Of a stretch of 32,828 nt of DNA, positions 17,839 to 25,250 are shown one piece after another (within the stretch, counting starts at the first letter, position 1; every line of letters starts with the position of its first letter). Origin of the DNA: Marinobacter santoriniensis NKSG1 (GTDB taxonomy: Bacteria; Pseudomonadota; Gammaproteobacteria; Pseudomonadales; Oleiphilaceae); contig NZ_APAT01000020.1 in assembly GCF_000347775.1 (NCBI RefSeq), positions 1 through 32,828 on the forward strand. Direction: 5' to 3'. The position numbers and the translations under genes are program-made. The notes under the pieces are model-generated. The model ran no database searches and had not been told where the DNA came from. It saw only the letters and a list, made by a program, of their open reading frames with translations.

Positions 17839-18267
17839 TTACATCACCCGGTAGTAGCGTTTGTCATCCAATAACAAATCAATGGTCGTCTTATCGTCTT
17901 CCGAGCCAGCCCTGAGACAGACCGTTACCTGAAACCGCAACTGCAAAGGATCCGGCCCCTGGGGCAAGGCAACCACATCCACCCGGCTAACCCTGGGCTC
18001 ATAGTCCTCGATGCACTTCCCTATCGCTGACCGAATCTGGATGCTCAGATCATGAGTTCCCACTGTGGCGTCGTTGAAGTCCAGCAAACCCAGGCCCGGG
18101 ACACTCGAGCTATTTCCCGGATGGGCATTCAGCAGCCGAACCAAGTGGCGTTTGATGGACTCAACGACGTGCGGGGTATCGCCCACGCTTTGGCCGGCAG
18201 GTTCAGCAGCCTGTTCCAGACGTTCAAACAGGCTGCCACCGCGACTCAGGGCCTCATCTCCAAGCAC
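17839..18267 (-). CDS. tssE: T6SS baseplate protein TssE (gp25-like)
   Basis: 142-aa gp25-like baseplate subunit that initiates sheath polymerisation. It contains the conserved C-terminal EDYEPRV segment (the EPR core of gp25/TssE) near residues 87-93. The start is a GTG at 18267 with AAGGA 7 bases upstream, just 3 bases after the tssC stop, so it is part of the tssBCE unit. Downstream lies the hairpin element before tssF. Length is normal. Confidence 0.94.
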   Translation of the reverse strand: MLGDEALSRGGSLFERLEQAAEPAGQSVGDTPHVVESIKRHLVRLLNAHPGNSSSVPGLGLLDFNDATVGTHDLSIQIRSAIGKCIEDYEPRVSRVDVVALPQGPDPLQLRFQVTVCLRAGSEDDKTTIDLLLDDKRYYRVM

Positions 18268-18270
18268 GGT

Positions 18271-19752
18271 TTAATCCTTGTCCAGACGACCGACCAGAGA
18301 CAGCTCAAAGTTCGCTCCCATGTACTTGAAGTGAGGACGGACTGCCAGGGACACCTGGTACCAGCCCGGATCACCCTCGACCTCAGAGACTGTTACCTCA
18401 GCAGCGCGCAGGGGGCGGCGGCTGCGGACATCAGCGGGTGGATTCTCCTGATCGGCCACGTACTGGCGGATCCAGGTGTTGAGTTCCCGTTCCAGATCCT
18501 GGCGTTCTTTCCAGGAGCCAATCTGTTCCCGCTGCAGCACTTTGATGTAATGAGCCAGCCGGTTCACGATCATCATGTACGGCAACTGAGTACCCAACTT
18601 GTAGTTGGTCTCGGCTTCCTTACCTTCCTTGGTGTTCGGAAACTGCTTTGGCTTCTGAACCGAATTGGCTGAGAAGAATGCGGCGTTATCACTACCCTTG
18701 CGCATGGTCAGGGCGATGAAACCCTCATCCGCCATTTCGTATTCCCTGCGGTCGGTAATCAGCACCTCGGTGGGGATTTTCGACTCCAACTGACCGAAGG
18801 ACTCGAACACATGCACCGGCAGATCTTCGACCGCACCACCGCTTTGGGGACCAATAATATTGGGGCACCAGCGGTACTTGGCGAAACTCTCGGTCAGTCG
18901 GGTTGCCAGCAGATACGCCGTGTTACCCCACAGGTAATGTTCATGATCGGCGGACACATCTTCCTTGTAGTTGAAGCTGCGAACCGGATTTTCGGTCGGA
19001 TCATAGGGGACACGCAGAAGGAATCTGGGTGATGTCAGCCCCAGATAACGGGCATCTTCGGAATCCCTGAGCGAACGCCACCTGGCATACTTTGGTCCCT
19101 CGAAAACGGCCTTGAGTTCTTTGATAGCCGGGAGTTCCTGGTAACTGTCTACGCCGAAAAATGACGGTGCCACTGAGGACAGGAACGGCGCATGGGCCAT
19201 CGCTCCGACAGAAGATACATACTGCAGTAGCTTCATATCCGGAGTAGATGGGGTGAAAGCGTAATTGCCAACAACGGCTCCCACCGGTTCGCCCCCGAAC
19301 TGGCCATATTCTGTGGAATAGATATGGTTGTAGAACCCTGTCTGGGTTACGTCCGGAGCAAACTCGAAGTCTTCCAGGAGTTCGGTTTTGGTAGCGTGTA
19401 GGATATCGACCTTGATGTTCTCACGAAAATCGGTGCGATCGACCATCAGCTTCAAGCCACGCCAGGAAGATTCGAGCTCCTGCAGCTTGGGAGCATGCAG
19501 GATTTCATCCATCTGCGCGCTGATCTTCCGATCCAGCTCCACAACCATCTGATCCACCAGTGCCTTGTTGACTGGCTGACCTTTTTCATCACTTTTCAGC
19601 AGGTTGGCAATAAACGTTGCCACCCCCTTTCGGGCCACATCGTAACCCTCATCCGCAGGCACCATGCGACTGTTCGCCATAACCTGATCGAGAAGCGACC
19701 CCTCGGCCACGGATTCGGAGGCAGCAGATTGCTGCACAGCAGTATCAGACAT
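18271..19752 (-). CDS. tssC: T6SS sheath large subunit TssC (VipB)
   Basis: 493-aa TssC, which co-assembles with TssB into the contractile sheath. Family segments include ESSWRGLKLMVDRTDFRENI in the first third, a GQFGGEPVGAVVGNYAF block, and FFSANSVQKPKQF near residue 372. The ATG at 19752 (MSDTAVQQ) is chosen with AAGGGA upstream; an ATG six codons earlier is less well placed. It lies 65 bases downstream of tssB. No anomaly. Confidence 0.98.
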   Translation of the reverse strand: MSDTAVQQSAASESVAEGSLLDQVMANSRMVPADEGYDVARKGVATFIANLLKSDEKGQPVNKALVDQMVVELDRKISAQMDEILHAPKLQELESSWRGLKLMVDRTDFRENIKVDILHATKTELLEDFEFAPDVTQTGFYNHIYSTEYGQFGGEPVGAVVGNYAFTPSTPDMKLLQYVSSVGAMAHAPFLSSVAPSFFGVDSYQELPAIKELKAVFEGPKYARWRSLRDSEDARYLGLTSPRFLLRVPYDPTENPVRSFNYKEDVSADHEHYLWGNTAYLLATRLTESFAKYRWCPNIIGPQSGGAVEDLPVHVFESFGQLESKIPTEVLITDRREYEMADEGFIALTMRKGSDNAAFFSANSVQKPKQFPNTKEGKEAETNYKLGTQLPYMMIVNRLAHYIKVLQREQIGSWKERQDLERELNTWIRQYVADQENPPADVRSRRPLRAAEVTVSEVEGDPGWYQVSLAVRPHFKYMGANFELSLVGRLDKD

Positions 19753-19817
19753 ACCACATCCCTTCAGCATGTAATTGATCGTCGATAGTAAGCGCCGCGT
19801 TCAGGCGGCAGGCTCGA

Positions 19818-20312
19818 TTATTCGCTGTCGGTGGCCAGTTCCAGCTCGGCCAGCAGCTTGTCTCGTGCGTCATCGTTGTCCAGCAGTTCCTGCAGCTTGG
19901 ATCGAAACGATGGCACATTGCCCAGAGGGCCTTTGAGGGCGACCAGCGCTTCCCGAAGTTCAACCAGCTTTTTCAGTTCGGGTACCTGGCGGGAAATACT
20001 GTCAGGGGAAAAATCGTCCAGCGACTGGATTTCAAGGTGCACCGGCAAGTCGTCGGCATCCTCATCCAGTTTGTTGGACACGGTGGTGGAGAGGCCAAGA
20101 CCGGCTTCCTTCATGACCGAACGGAAATTGTTCTTGTCGACGGAAATGGCCTTGCGATCTTCGATGGGGATTTCTTCAGCATGCCCTTTGAAATCGCCAA
20201 CAACGAACATTTTCAGCGGCAATTCGGTTTCTGCCTGCTGATCTCCGGTAGCGGGGACATACTTGATATTGATGCGCTCTTTAGGCGCGACGGAACCGTC
20301 TTTAGAAGACAT
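19818..20312 (-). CDS. tssB: T6SS sheath small subunit TssB (VipA)
   Basis: 164-aa TssB. The N-terminus MSSKDGSVAPKERINIKYVP and the following ELPLKMFVVGDFKG are near-signature sequences for VipA. The C-terminal helix region (LREALVALKGPLGNVPSFRS) is the part expected to contact TssC and ClpV-related surfaces. The ATG at 20312 has GGGAG 7 bases upstream. It is the first gene of the T6SS locus; upstream is a 250-base region with a sigma-70-like promoter and the terminator of the preceding gene. Confidence 0.98.
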   Translation of the reverse strand: MSSKDGSVAPKERINIKYVPATGDQQAETELPLKMFVVGDFKGHAEEIPIEDRKAISVDKNNFRSVMKEAGLGLSTTVSNKLDEDADDLPVHLEIQSLDDFSPDSISRQVPELKKLVELREALVALKGPLGNVPSFRSKLQELLDNDDARDKLLAELELATDSE

Positions 20313-20431
20313 GCGCTTGCTCCCTGTGCAAATCACTTTGCGATTGTTCAATCCTTTGAATTCGCCGTCCTGGCGAACATCGCCGAAAACTCTACACCGG
20401 TATAACTGGATTCTCAAGCAAAGACTGGCCA

Positions 20432-20460
20432 GTTCTACTCAAAATGGAGGATTCTGGCAA
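20432..20460 (-). promoter_or_regulatory. Possible sigma-70 promoter of the T6SS operon
   Basis: On the minus strand, TTGCCA (20460-20455) is followed after 17 bases by TAGAAC (20437-20432). These match 5/6 and 4/6 of the -35 and -10 consensus with ideal spacing, about 120 bases upstream of tssB. No convincing sigma-54 -24/-12 site was seen here. Prediction by eye only. Confidence 0.42.
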
Positions 20461-20507
20461 AACCTTGCCGAAACCCTCTTCAATTGCGGCCTTCCGCCCA
20501 CGAAATA

Positions 20508-20541
20508 GACAAGCACCGCTCGCTTCGCGGCGATGCTTGTC
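20508..20541 (-). terminator. Hairpin terminator after the outer-membrane protein gene
   Basis: GACAAGCA (20508-20515) pairs with TGCTTGTC (20534-20541), with further GC pairing inside. It begins 24 bases after the stop of the upstream gene. On the minus strand it is followed only by a short T-containing run (TATTTC), so termination strength is uncertain. It insulates tssB from the preceding gene. Confidence 0.5.
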
Positions 20542-20565
20542 CCGATCAAACAAACCAGAAAAGGA

Positions 20566-21144
20566 TCAGAACTGAAACTTCAGCCCCACCCGACCAGTAT
20601 CGAAGTCGGGTCCGTCATTGTTGATCTGTCCGTTGAAATCACTCTTGTCGATGTCGACGTTGTAGCGGTCGTACTCGGCGAAGGCGGTCAACTGGTCAGT
20701 CACCCGGAAATCCACGCCCGCGCCGACGAGGGGGTTCACGTCGTCGTAGGTTTCACTGTTGTCGAAAGCGTTGACATCGAACGCCGATGCAAATACGCCG
20801 GCCTTGCCGTATACGCCGAAGCTCTGGGTCAGCGGTAGTCGCCCGATCACGCTCAGGCCAAGGCCCTTGAGCTTCCCATCCACGTTGTCATTACCGAAAT
20901 TGCCGAAATCAATGTACTCCGCTTCCAGCGAGAACATCGGGTTGAACTGGTAACCGAGTGCGGCGCCGAACAGGTCGTTCTCGTCGTTGAATTCGCCACC
21001 ATGGGATTTGTAGCCACCATAACTGCCGCTGACGTAGGGCCCCGCTTCATCCCGCGTGACGTCGTCTTTTGCCCAGGTGGCCGGTGCAAATACAAACGCT
21101 GCGGAAAGAACGGTGATGGTCGCCAAACCGGATTTATAGCTCAT
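20566..21144 (-). CDS. Outer-membrane beta-barrel protein (OmpA-like/OMP_b-brl type)
   Basis: 192-aa predicted outer-membrane barrel. A signal peptide (about 1-25, ending ATWA) is followed by alternating amphipathic strands with aromatic girdles, including YVSGSYGGYK, LFGAALGYQF, LEAEYIDFG, FGVYGKAGVFAS and LTAFAEYDRY. It ends in GLKFQF, where the terminal Phe is the usual BAM recognition signal. The ATG at 21144 is chosen because it opens the signal peptide and has GGAGG 10 bases upstream. No periplasmic OmpA domain follows. Substrate or role cannot be told; it sits upstream of the T6SS but has its own terminator, so a functional link is not supported. Confidence 0.82.
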   Translation of the reverse strand: MSYKSGLATITVLSAAFVFAPATWAKDDVTRDEAGPYVSGSYGGYKSHGGEFNDENDLFGAALGYQFNPMFSLEAEYIDFGNFGNDNVDGKLKGLGLSVIGRLPLTQSFGVYGKAGVFASAFDVNAFDNSETYDDVNPLVGAGVDFRVTDQLTAFAEYDRYNVDIDKSDFNGQINNDGPDFDTGRVGLKFQF

Positions 21145-21390
21145 AGTGCTCAATCCTCCACTATTGGTTTCCTTTCCTTCGATGCGCAGTCGGTGACTGC
21201 TTGAAACCACCCTAACGGGATTGGCCGTGTCCGGGGGTTAAAACCGCACTAAGATCCCTTAATCTCACATCCATCCGGGTGCTGACGTTCCGGTCACAGG
21301 CGACGGCCGGTCTGGTCAATGACGGGCGGCTAAAGGCTGGCTATACTCGCGCTCAATCAGGACATAAAACACTGTGCCAAGGAGAACGAC

Positions 21391-21651
21391 ATGAGCGACC
21401 TGAAAGCGAAATTCGACGAAGCGGTGAACTACATTCAGAGCGCCGAAGGCGATTTCAAACCTTCCAACGAACTGAAACTGGAGTTTTACGCACTTTACAA
21501 GCAGGCCACCGAAGGCGATGTGTCCGGCAAGCGCCCGGGCATGATGGATTTCGTGGGTCGGGCCAAATACGACGCGTGGGAGAAGCTCAAGGGCACGTCC
21601 AGCGACGAAGCCATGCAGCAGTATGTGGACAAGCTGGAATCCCTGAAATAA
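21391..21651 (+). CDS. Acyl-CoA-binding protein
   Basis: 86-aa ACBP: a four-helix protein that binds long-chain acyl-CoA in the cytoplasm. The family core is plain: LEFYALYKQATEGDVSG, then KRPGMMDFVGRAKYDAWEKLKG, with the Tyr and Lys residues that contact the CoA moiety. The ATG at 21391 has AAGGAG 7 bases upstream. It stands alone on the plus strand, divergent from the beta-barrel gene. ACBPs are common in eukaryotes and scattered in bacteria, including lipid-degrading marine gammaproteobacteria. Confidence 0.95.
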   Translation: MSDLKAKFDEAVNYIQSAEGDFKPSNELKLEFYALYKQATEGDVSGKRPGMMDFVGRAKYDAWEKLKGTSSDEAMQQYVDKLESLK

Positions 21652-21666
21652 GGGTTCCGCTCAGGC

Positions 21667-21689
21667 CGGAGCCTGCCTTTCAGGCTCCG
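21667..21689 (+). terminator. Stem-loop after the acyl-CoA-binding protein gene
   Basis: CGGAGCCTG (21667-21675) pairs perfectly with CAGGCTCCG (21681-21689) across a 5-base loop, 16 bases after the stop. No T-tract directly follows; a second small hairpin (GCCCATTGGGC) and an A/T-rich run come next. Probable 3'-end structure, moderate confidence as a terminator. Confidence 0.45.
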
Positions 21690-21710
21690 ACAGCCCATTG
21701 GGCAAAAATT

Positions 21711-21739
21711 TTGCGGGCTTCAAACGATTGTCATAAGAT
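21711..21739 (+). promoter_or_regulatory. Possible promoter of the orphan integrase-domain gene
   Basis: TTGCGG (21711-21716) and TAAGAT (21734-21739) are separated by 17 bases, about 45 bases upstream of the ATG at 21783. The -10 matches 4/6, the -35 only the TTG core. Weak prediction. Confidence 0.32.
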
Positions 21740-21782
21740 AGCGCCACCATAACAACAAGAACCCCGAGCGGAAGAGTAAACC

Positions 21783-22097
21783 ATGACCATCACCGAGGCA
21801 CTGGAACAGTCTCAGCCCGGCCTTATGAGCCGTGTCACCGATGCAATCCGGAAGCAGAAACTCAATCAGCGGTCCGAACAGACCTATCTGCACTGGATTA
21901 CCCGGTTCGTGCTGTTTCACGACATGAAAGACCCCGAGACCCTGGAAGCTGACGATCAGACGGCGTTTCTCGACTACCTGCGCGAGGGTATGCGCGCGTC
22001 ACGGGCGCGGCTCAATCAGGCCCGGCAAGCACTGGGCTTCTTCTATGAGGAAGTGCTGAACAAGCACGCAAGCACCGCGAACACGGCCGCTGCCTGA
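21783..22097 (+). CDS. Stand-alone integrase N-terminal SAM-like domain protein
   Basis: 104-aa protein consisting only of the core-binding (SAM-like, Phage_int_SAM_4 type) domain of tyrosine recombinases. The segment from about residue 15 (SRVTDAIRKQKLNQRSEQTY, then LHWITRFVLFH) to 92 (ALGFFYEEVL) follows the N-terminal domain of IntI/XerD-type integrases closely. It then stops, with no catalytic Arg-His-Arg-Tyr half; the TGA at 22095 is followed 7 bases later by the end of the next, convergent gene. The ATG has a GGAAGAG ribosome site. It could be a relic, or a conserved small DNA-binding protein; an intact start, ribosome site and clean reading frame favour expression. No integrase remnants or attC sites were seen nearby. 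Confidence 0.85.
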   Translation: MTITEALEQSQPGLMSRVTDAIRKQKLNQRSEQTYLHWITRFVLFHDMKDPETLEADDQTAFLDYLREGMRASRARLNQARQALGFFYEEVLNKHASTANTAAA

Positions 22098-22104
22098 GCG
22101 CGAC

Positions 22105-22572
22105 TCAGCGTTCGATCAGGTTGGTATTGAGGCGATCGTAGGTGCGGTTTTCCGGGGGCCGGATCACGTAGTTGTTGCTGTGGGTCTGGCCCGGTACCAC
22201 TTTCGGGTTGCTGTAACGGATATCCACCGGAATTTCCGAACGACCCAGATCGGTTCGTTCATCCCGTGGCTGCATGGCCAGCGGATCGAGGTAGGACTGG
22301 TCGTCCGATCCGGGTTTGACCGGTACGCCTGCTGCCGGCGCCGATAGGCCGCCCTCGATCACCGTGTTGGCGAGGGTGTCTTCTTCGATGGATTTCAGTG
22401 GAATGGTGTTGAGCGTGGACCGTTCTTCATACTTGAACGCATCCTTGCCGTCGTCGACCTTTTTGGACTCGGCCTGGGCCAACGCAACCCCGGAGGCGAA
22501 CAACATCGTCGCACCGACGATCACGCCGGTCCGCCACTGCCCTTGTGCACGCCTGTTTCGTTGAATACCCAT
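22105..22572 (-). CDS. Exported hypothetical protein
   Basis: 155-aa protein I do not recognise. A signal peptide spans about residues 1-33 (hydrophobic VIVGATMLFASGVALAQA). The mature part is polar, proline-rich and probably partly disordered, with no membrane segments or cysteines. The ATG at 22572 is chosen because it begins the signal peptide and follows AAGGTGAG; the upstream extension is not convincing. It is convergent with the orphan integrase-domain gene (7-base gap) and lies downstream of greB on the same strand. Confidence 0.7.
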   Translation of the reverse strand: MGIQRNRRAQGQWRTGVIVGATMLFASGVALAQAESKKVDDGKDAFKYEERSTLNTIPLKSIEEDTLANTVIEGGLSAPAAGVPVKPGSDDQSYLDPLAMQPRDERTDLGRSEIPVDIRYSNPKVVPGQTHSNNYVIRPPENRTYDRLNTNLIER

Positions 22573-22684
22573 ACTCTCACCTTGGTCAACGTCCCTGTCC
22601 ACGTCAAATCGTGTGACAATTTTTGAACAGTTTAGCGCCATTCGGAGTGGGTTTCTGCCTGTGCTGACGGGAATGTGACGCTTT

Positions 22685-23200
22685 TCACTTGTCCTGTGGG
22701 GCCGAACCGTAACGGATGCCGGTAATCCAGACCGACTTGAAGCCTTCCGGGGTGCGCACGCTGACTTCGTCGTCCAGTCGTTTGCCGATCAGCGCCCGGG
22801 CCATCGGTGAATTGATGCTGAGATACCCCCGGTTAAGATCGAATTCATCCGCGCCCACCAGGCGGTAGGTCTGTTCTTCGCCGTCTTCATCCTCAATCGT
22901 CACCCAGGCACCGAAGAAGACTTTTTCCTGATCGTCCGGCAGGCGATCAACCACCGTAACTTCCTCGAGGCGCTTGGTCAGAAACCGCACCCGCCGGTCG
23001 ATTTCGCGCAGCTGCTTTTTGCCATAGATGTATTCGGCATTTTCCGACCGGTCGCCAAGTGCCGCCGCCTCGCGAACGGCCTGCGTGACCTCCGGGCGCT
23101 TCTCTTTCCACAGGAACTGCAGTTCCTCGCGGAGCGCCTGCTCACCCTCGGGCGTGATGTAGCGGGGTCGATGACCACCATTACCAGATGCCTTTTTCAT
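22685..23200 (-). CDS. greB: Transcript cleavage factor GreB
   Basis: 171-aa GreB, which enters the RNA polymerase secondary channel and stimulates cleavage of backtracked RNA. The N-terminal coiled coil carries the acidic tip (AALGDRSENAEYIYGKKQLREID), followed by the FKBP-like C-terminal domain (NSPMARALIGKRLDDEV). Length and the YIYGKK motif favour GreB over GreA. The ATG at 23200 lacks a strong ribosome site but fits the family start. An intrinsic terminator on the same strand lies 47 bases upstream, inside the presumed leader. Confidence 0.95.
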   Translation of the reverse strand: MKKASGNGGHRPRYITPEGEQALREELQFLWKEKRPEVTQAVREAAALGDRSENAEYIYGKKQLREIDRRVRFLTKRLEEVTVVDRLPDDQEKVFFGAWVTIEDEDGEEQTYRLVGADEFDLNRGYLSINSPMARALIGKRLDDEVSVRTPEGFKSVWITGIRYGSAPQDK

Positions 23201-23246
23201 CGTATGTGGAAACCCTGAATTGCGTCGAACCGAAGTGGAGAGGGCA

Positions 23247-23271
23247 TAAAAAAACCCCGTAAGAACGGGGT
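23247..23271 (-). terminator. Intrinsic terminator in the greB leader
   Basis: On the minus strand ACCCCGT-TCTT-ACGGGGT (23271-23254) is followed directly by seven T residues, a textbook Rho-independent terminator. It ends 47 bases upstream of the greB ATG. No minus-strand gene ends just before it; the nearest upstream is the histidine kinase, over 500 bases away beyond a convergent gene. It may therefore end a small RNA or act as a greB leader attenuator. Confidence 0.88.
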
Positions 23272-23492
23272 CAAGGCTAGCGCTGTGCTGGAGGGAGAAG
23301 CAAGCGGGTTGAATCGCTTCCTTCTTTCTACAGTGCCTATTCTCCACACTTCACATTACCTCCCTGTGGCCAGCGAATTACCTTTTTGAAAGAGATTGAA
23401 CGGCACAGAAATTAGGTTGAGTTGCCTAGAAGGATGGGGCTATGGTCTTAATCAAAATTTCGTCATCCGGATGCATGAATGGAGATCCGACC

Positions 23493-23774
23493 ATGAACAC
23501 TCAAAAACTGCTGCAACTGACGCTGGACGGCGTCGACTCCCTGGGATTCCGGCTGGACCAGCTGGGCGTTACCAGTCGCATCAACCGGCATAATCTCGCA
23601 GCGTTCCTGTTCGCTGAGCAGAAGCATTGGGAAGGAGAATGGGACAGCCTGCAGGCAAAGGTGGATCGCCGTCGCTCGCAGTTCGAGCACCTGGCCCTGG
23701 AAGTGGAGGCCCGGGCAGATTCGGTCCTCGGCCCCATCCGCAACCAGTTCAACCGTTTCCGGGCCAGCCAGTAA
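23493..23774 (+). CDS. Small helical protein of unknown function
   Basis: 93-aa protein, not recognised. It is predicted almost wholly alpha-helical, with charged residues in an amphipathic pattern (residues 55-93 include WDSLQAKVDRRRSQFEHLAL). There is no signal peptide, membrane segment or Cys. The ATG at 23493 has GGAGA 8 bases upstream and begins a cleaner protein than the ATG 17 codons earlier. Its TAA (23772-23774) directly abuts the stop codon of the convergent histidine kinase gene, with no spacer. A phasin-like or cell-envelope role cannot be judged. Confidence 0.7.
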   Translation: MNTQKLLQLTLDGVDSLGFRLDQLGVTSRINRHNLAAFLFAEQKHWEGEWDSLQAKVDRRRSQFEHLALEVEARADSVLGPIRNQFNRFRASQ

Positions 23775-25250
23775 TCAGGTTTCCGGGGCGTCTGCCGTCG
23801 GCCTGGACGGCGCGGTAGACGCCGGCAGTTCCGCCTGGGTTGCCTTGATCCGTTTACTCTCCCCGGTATAGGCGGGCATCCGGATCGTCACGGTCAGCCC
23901 GGGCTTGGCCTCGCCCGGATAGGTATCTGTCAGAATAATCCGGCCCTGGTGGATTTCCGCCACCGCACTCACCAGACTCAACCCCAGACCGTTGCCCGGC
24001 AGTGACCGGCTTTTCCCGACCCGGTAGAAACGCTGGAATACCTGGTCCTTTTCATCATCGGGTATACCGATACCGCTGTCCTGAACCTCAAAGATCGCGT
24101 CGTTGCCCTCGCGGCGTACGGCCACCCCGATACGTCCGTGCTCCGGTGTGTACTTGATGGCGTTGTCGATCAGGTTGCTGACCATCTGGAACAGCAAATC
24201 CCGATCGCCTTCGATCATAACGCCCTGCTCCACGCTCTGCTCGAAAGATTGTTCCTTGTCTTCGGCCACGGCCTCGTACAATTCACAGGCATCGCTGACC
24301 AGTTCATCCAGGGAGACCACTTTCATGTCGGCCGCGTTGCCCCGGGTTTCCAGCCTGGCAATGCGCAACAGCGCGTTGAAGGTCGCCAGGAGCTGATCGG
24401 CCTCGGCAACTGCCTGCCCGACGTGGTCGCGAGCCTCTTCATCATCAACCGTGATCAAGGTGCTCTCAAGCTGGTTCCGAAGACGGGTCAGCGGGGTTCG
24501 CAGGTCGTGGGCGATGCTGTCGGAGACATGACGAATACCCTCCATCAGATAGACAATCCGGTCCAGCATCTGATTGAGGTTTTCCGCCAACTGGTCGAAA
24601 TCGTCTTCGGTTCCGCGGGTGGGAATCCGCAAAGACAGATGCCCGTTCATGATCCGTCTGGAGGTGTTGTTGATCACCTCGATACGTCGCGTGGTACTGC
24701 GGCTCATCAAGAAGCCGCCGAGAAGGGCGAGCGCCAGGGTGATACCCATGCCCCAGTTGATCGCGGTTTCAATCACTCGCTTGAGGTTGGTGAGTTCGTC
24801 CACGTCACGGCCCACCAGCAGACGCAAACCGCCCTGAACCTCGAAAATCCGGGCCCGGGCGAGGCGCTTGGGGCCAGTCCAGCCGACCGATTCGTCCAGG
24901 GTAAAATTGATCCAGCCGCTCTCGGAACGGGCGCCTTCAGGCCAGGAGTCAATATTACCGGCCAGTTTCAGGAAATCGTCGGTGGTCAGGAGATAGATGG
25001 ATTTGGCGTTGGGATCACGGGTTACCCGTTCCCGGATGATGGTGATCAGGCCATTCACGCCCCGCCCCCGATACTGTTCGGCAAGGCCGGCAATTTCGGC
25101 CTCGATGGTTTCATCGGTCTGGGCGGTCATGAACCCCGCTGTACGCCAGTAGATAAAGGCCAGTAACAGAAATACCGAGGTGGCGAACACCACCATGTAC
25201 AGCAGGGCCAGCTGAAAGGAAGAGGTTCTGAGCTGACTAAGCAGTTTCAC
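23775..25250 (-). CDS. HAMP-containing sensor histidine kinase
   Basis: 491-aa inner-membrane sensor kinase. Membrane helices at about 14-36 and 163-183 flank a periplasmic sensor of about 125 residues. A HAMP linker (184-236) follows, then the dimerisation/phosphoacceptor helix with H-box DSIAHDLRTPLTRL (His248) and a catalytic ATPase domain with N-box NLIDNAIKYTP, G1 DSGIGIP, F-box FQRFYRVGKS and G2 GNGLGLSLV. A GTG start at 25250 overlaps the response-regulator gene by 14 bases, so the pair is co-translated. It resembles QseC/TctE-type kinases; the stimulus is unknown. Confidence 0.92.
   Translation of the reverse strand: MKLLSQLRTSSFQLALLYMVVFATSVFLLLAFIYWRTAGFMTAQTDETIEAEIAGLAEQYRGRGVNGLITIIRERVTRDPNAKSIYLLTTDDFLKLAGNIDSWPEGARSESGWINFTLDESVGWTGPKRLARARIFEVQGGLRLLVGRDVDELTNLKRVIETAINWGMGITLALALLGGFLMSRSTTRRIEVINNTSRRIMNGHLSLRIPTRGTEDDFDQLAENLNQMLDRIVYLMEGIRHVSDSIAHDLRTPLTRLRNQLESTLITVDDEEARDHVGQAVAEADQLLATFNALLRIARLETRGNAADMKVVSLDELVSDACELYEAVAEDKEQSFEQSVEQGVMIEGDRDLLFQMVSNLIDNAIKYTPEHGRIGVAVRREGNDAIFEVQDSGIGIPDDEKDQVFQRFYRVGKSRSLPGNGLGLSLVSAVAEIHQGRIILTDTYPGEAKPGLTVTIRMPAYTGESKRIKATQAELPASTAPSRPTADAPET

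Noticed and set aside
20418..20431. Possible sigma-54 -24/-12 site (TGGCCAG...TTTGC) upstream of tssB on the minus strand
   Set aside because: GG and GC are 9 bases apart instead of 10, a spacing that normally abolishes sigma-54 recognition; another candidate near 20467 has the same fault.
21250..21261. TAAGATCCCTTA palindrome between the beta-barrel and acyl-CoA-binding protein genes
   Set aside because: Short (4-bp half-sites), with no second copy or known match; likely chance.
21342..21347. TATACT as a -10 box for the acyl-CoA-binding protein gene
   Set aside because: No acceptable -35 at 16-18 bases upstream; left out of the feature list.
24138..25166. 342-codon open frame on the plus strand opposite the histidine kinase gene
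   Set aside because: Antisense shadow; the kinase frame has all expected motifs and the opposite frame has none.
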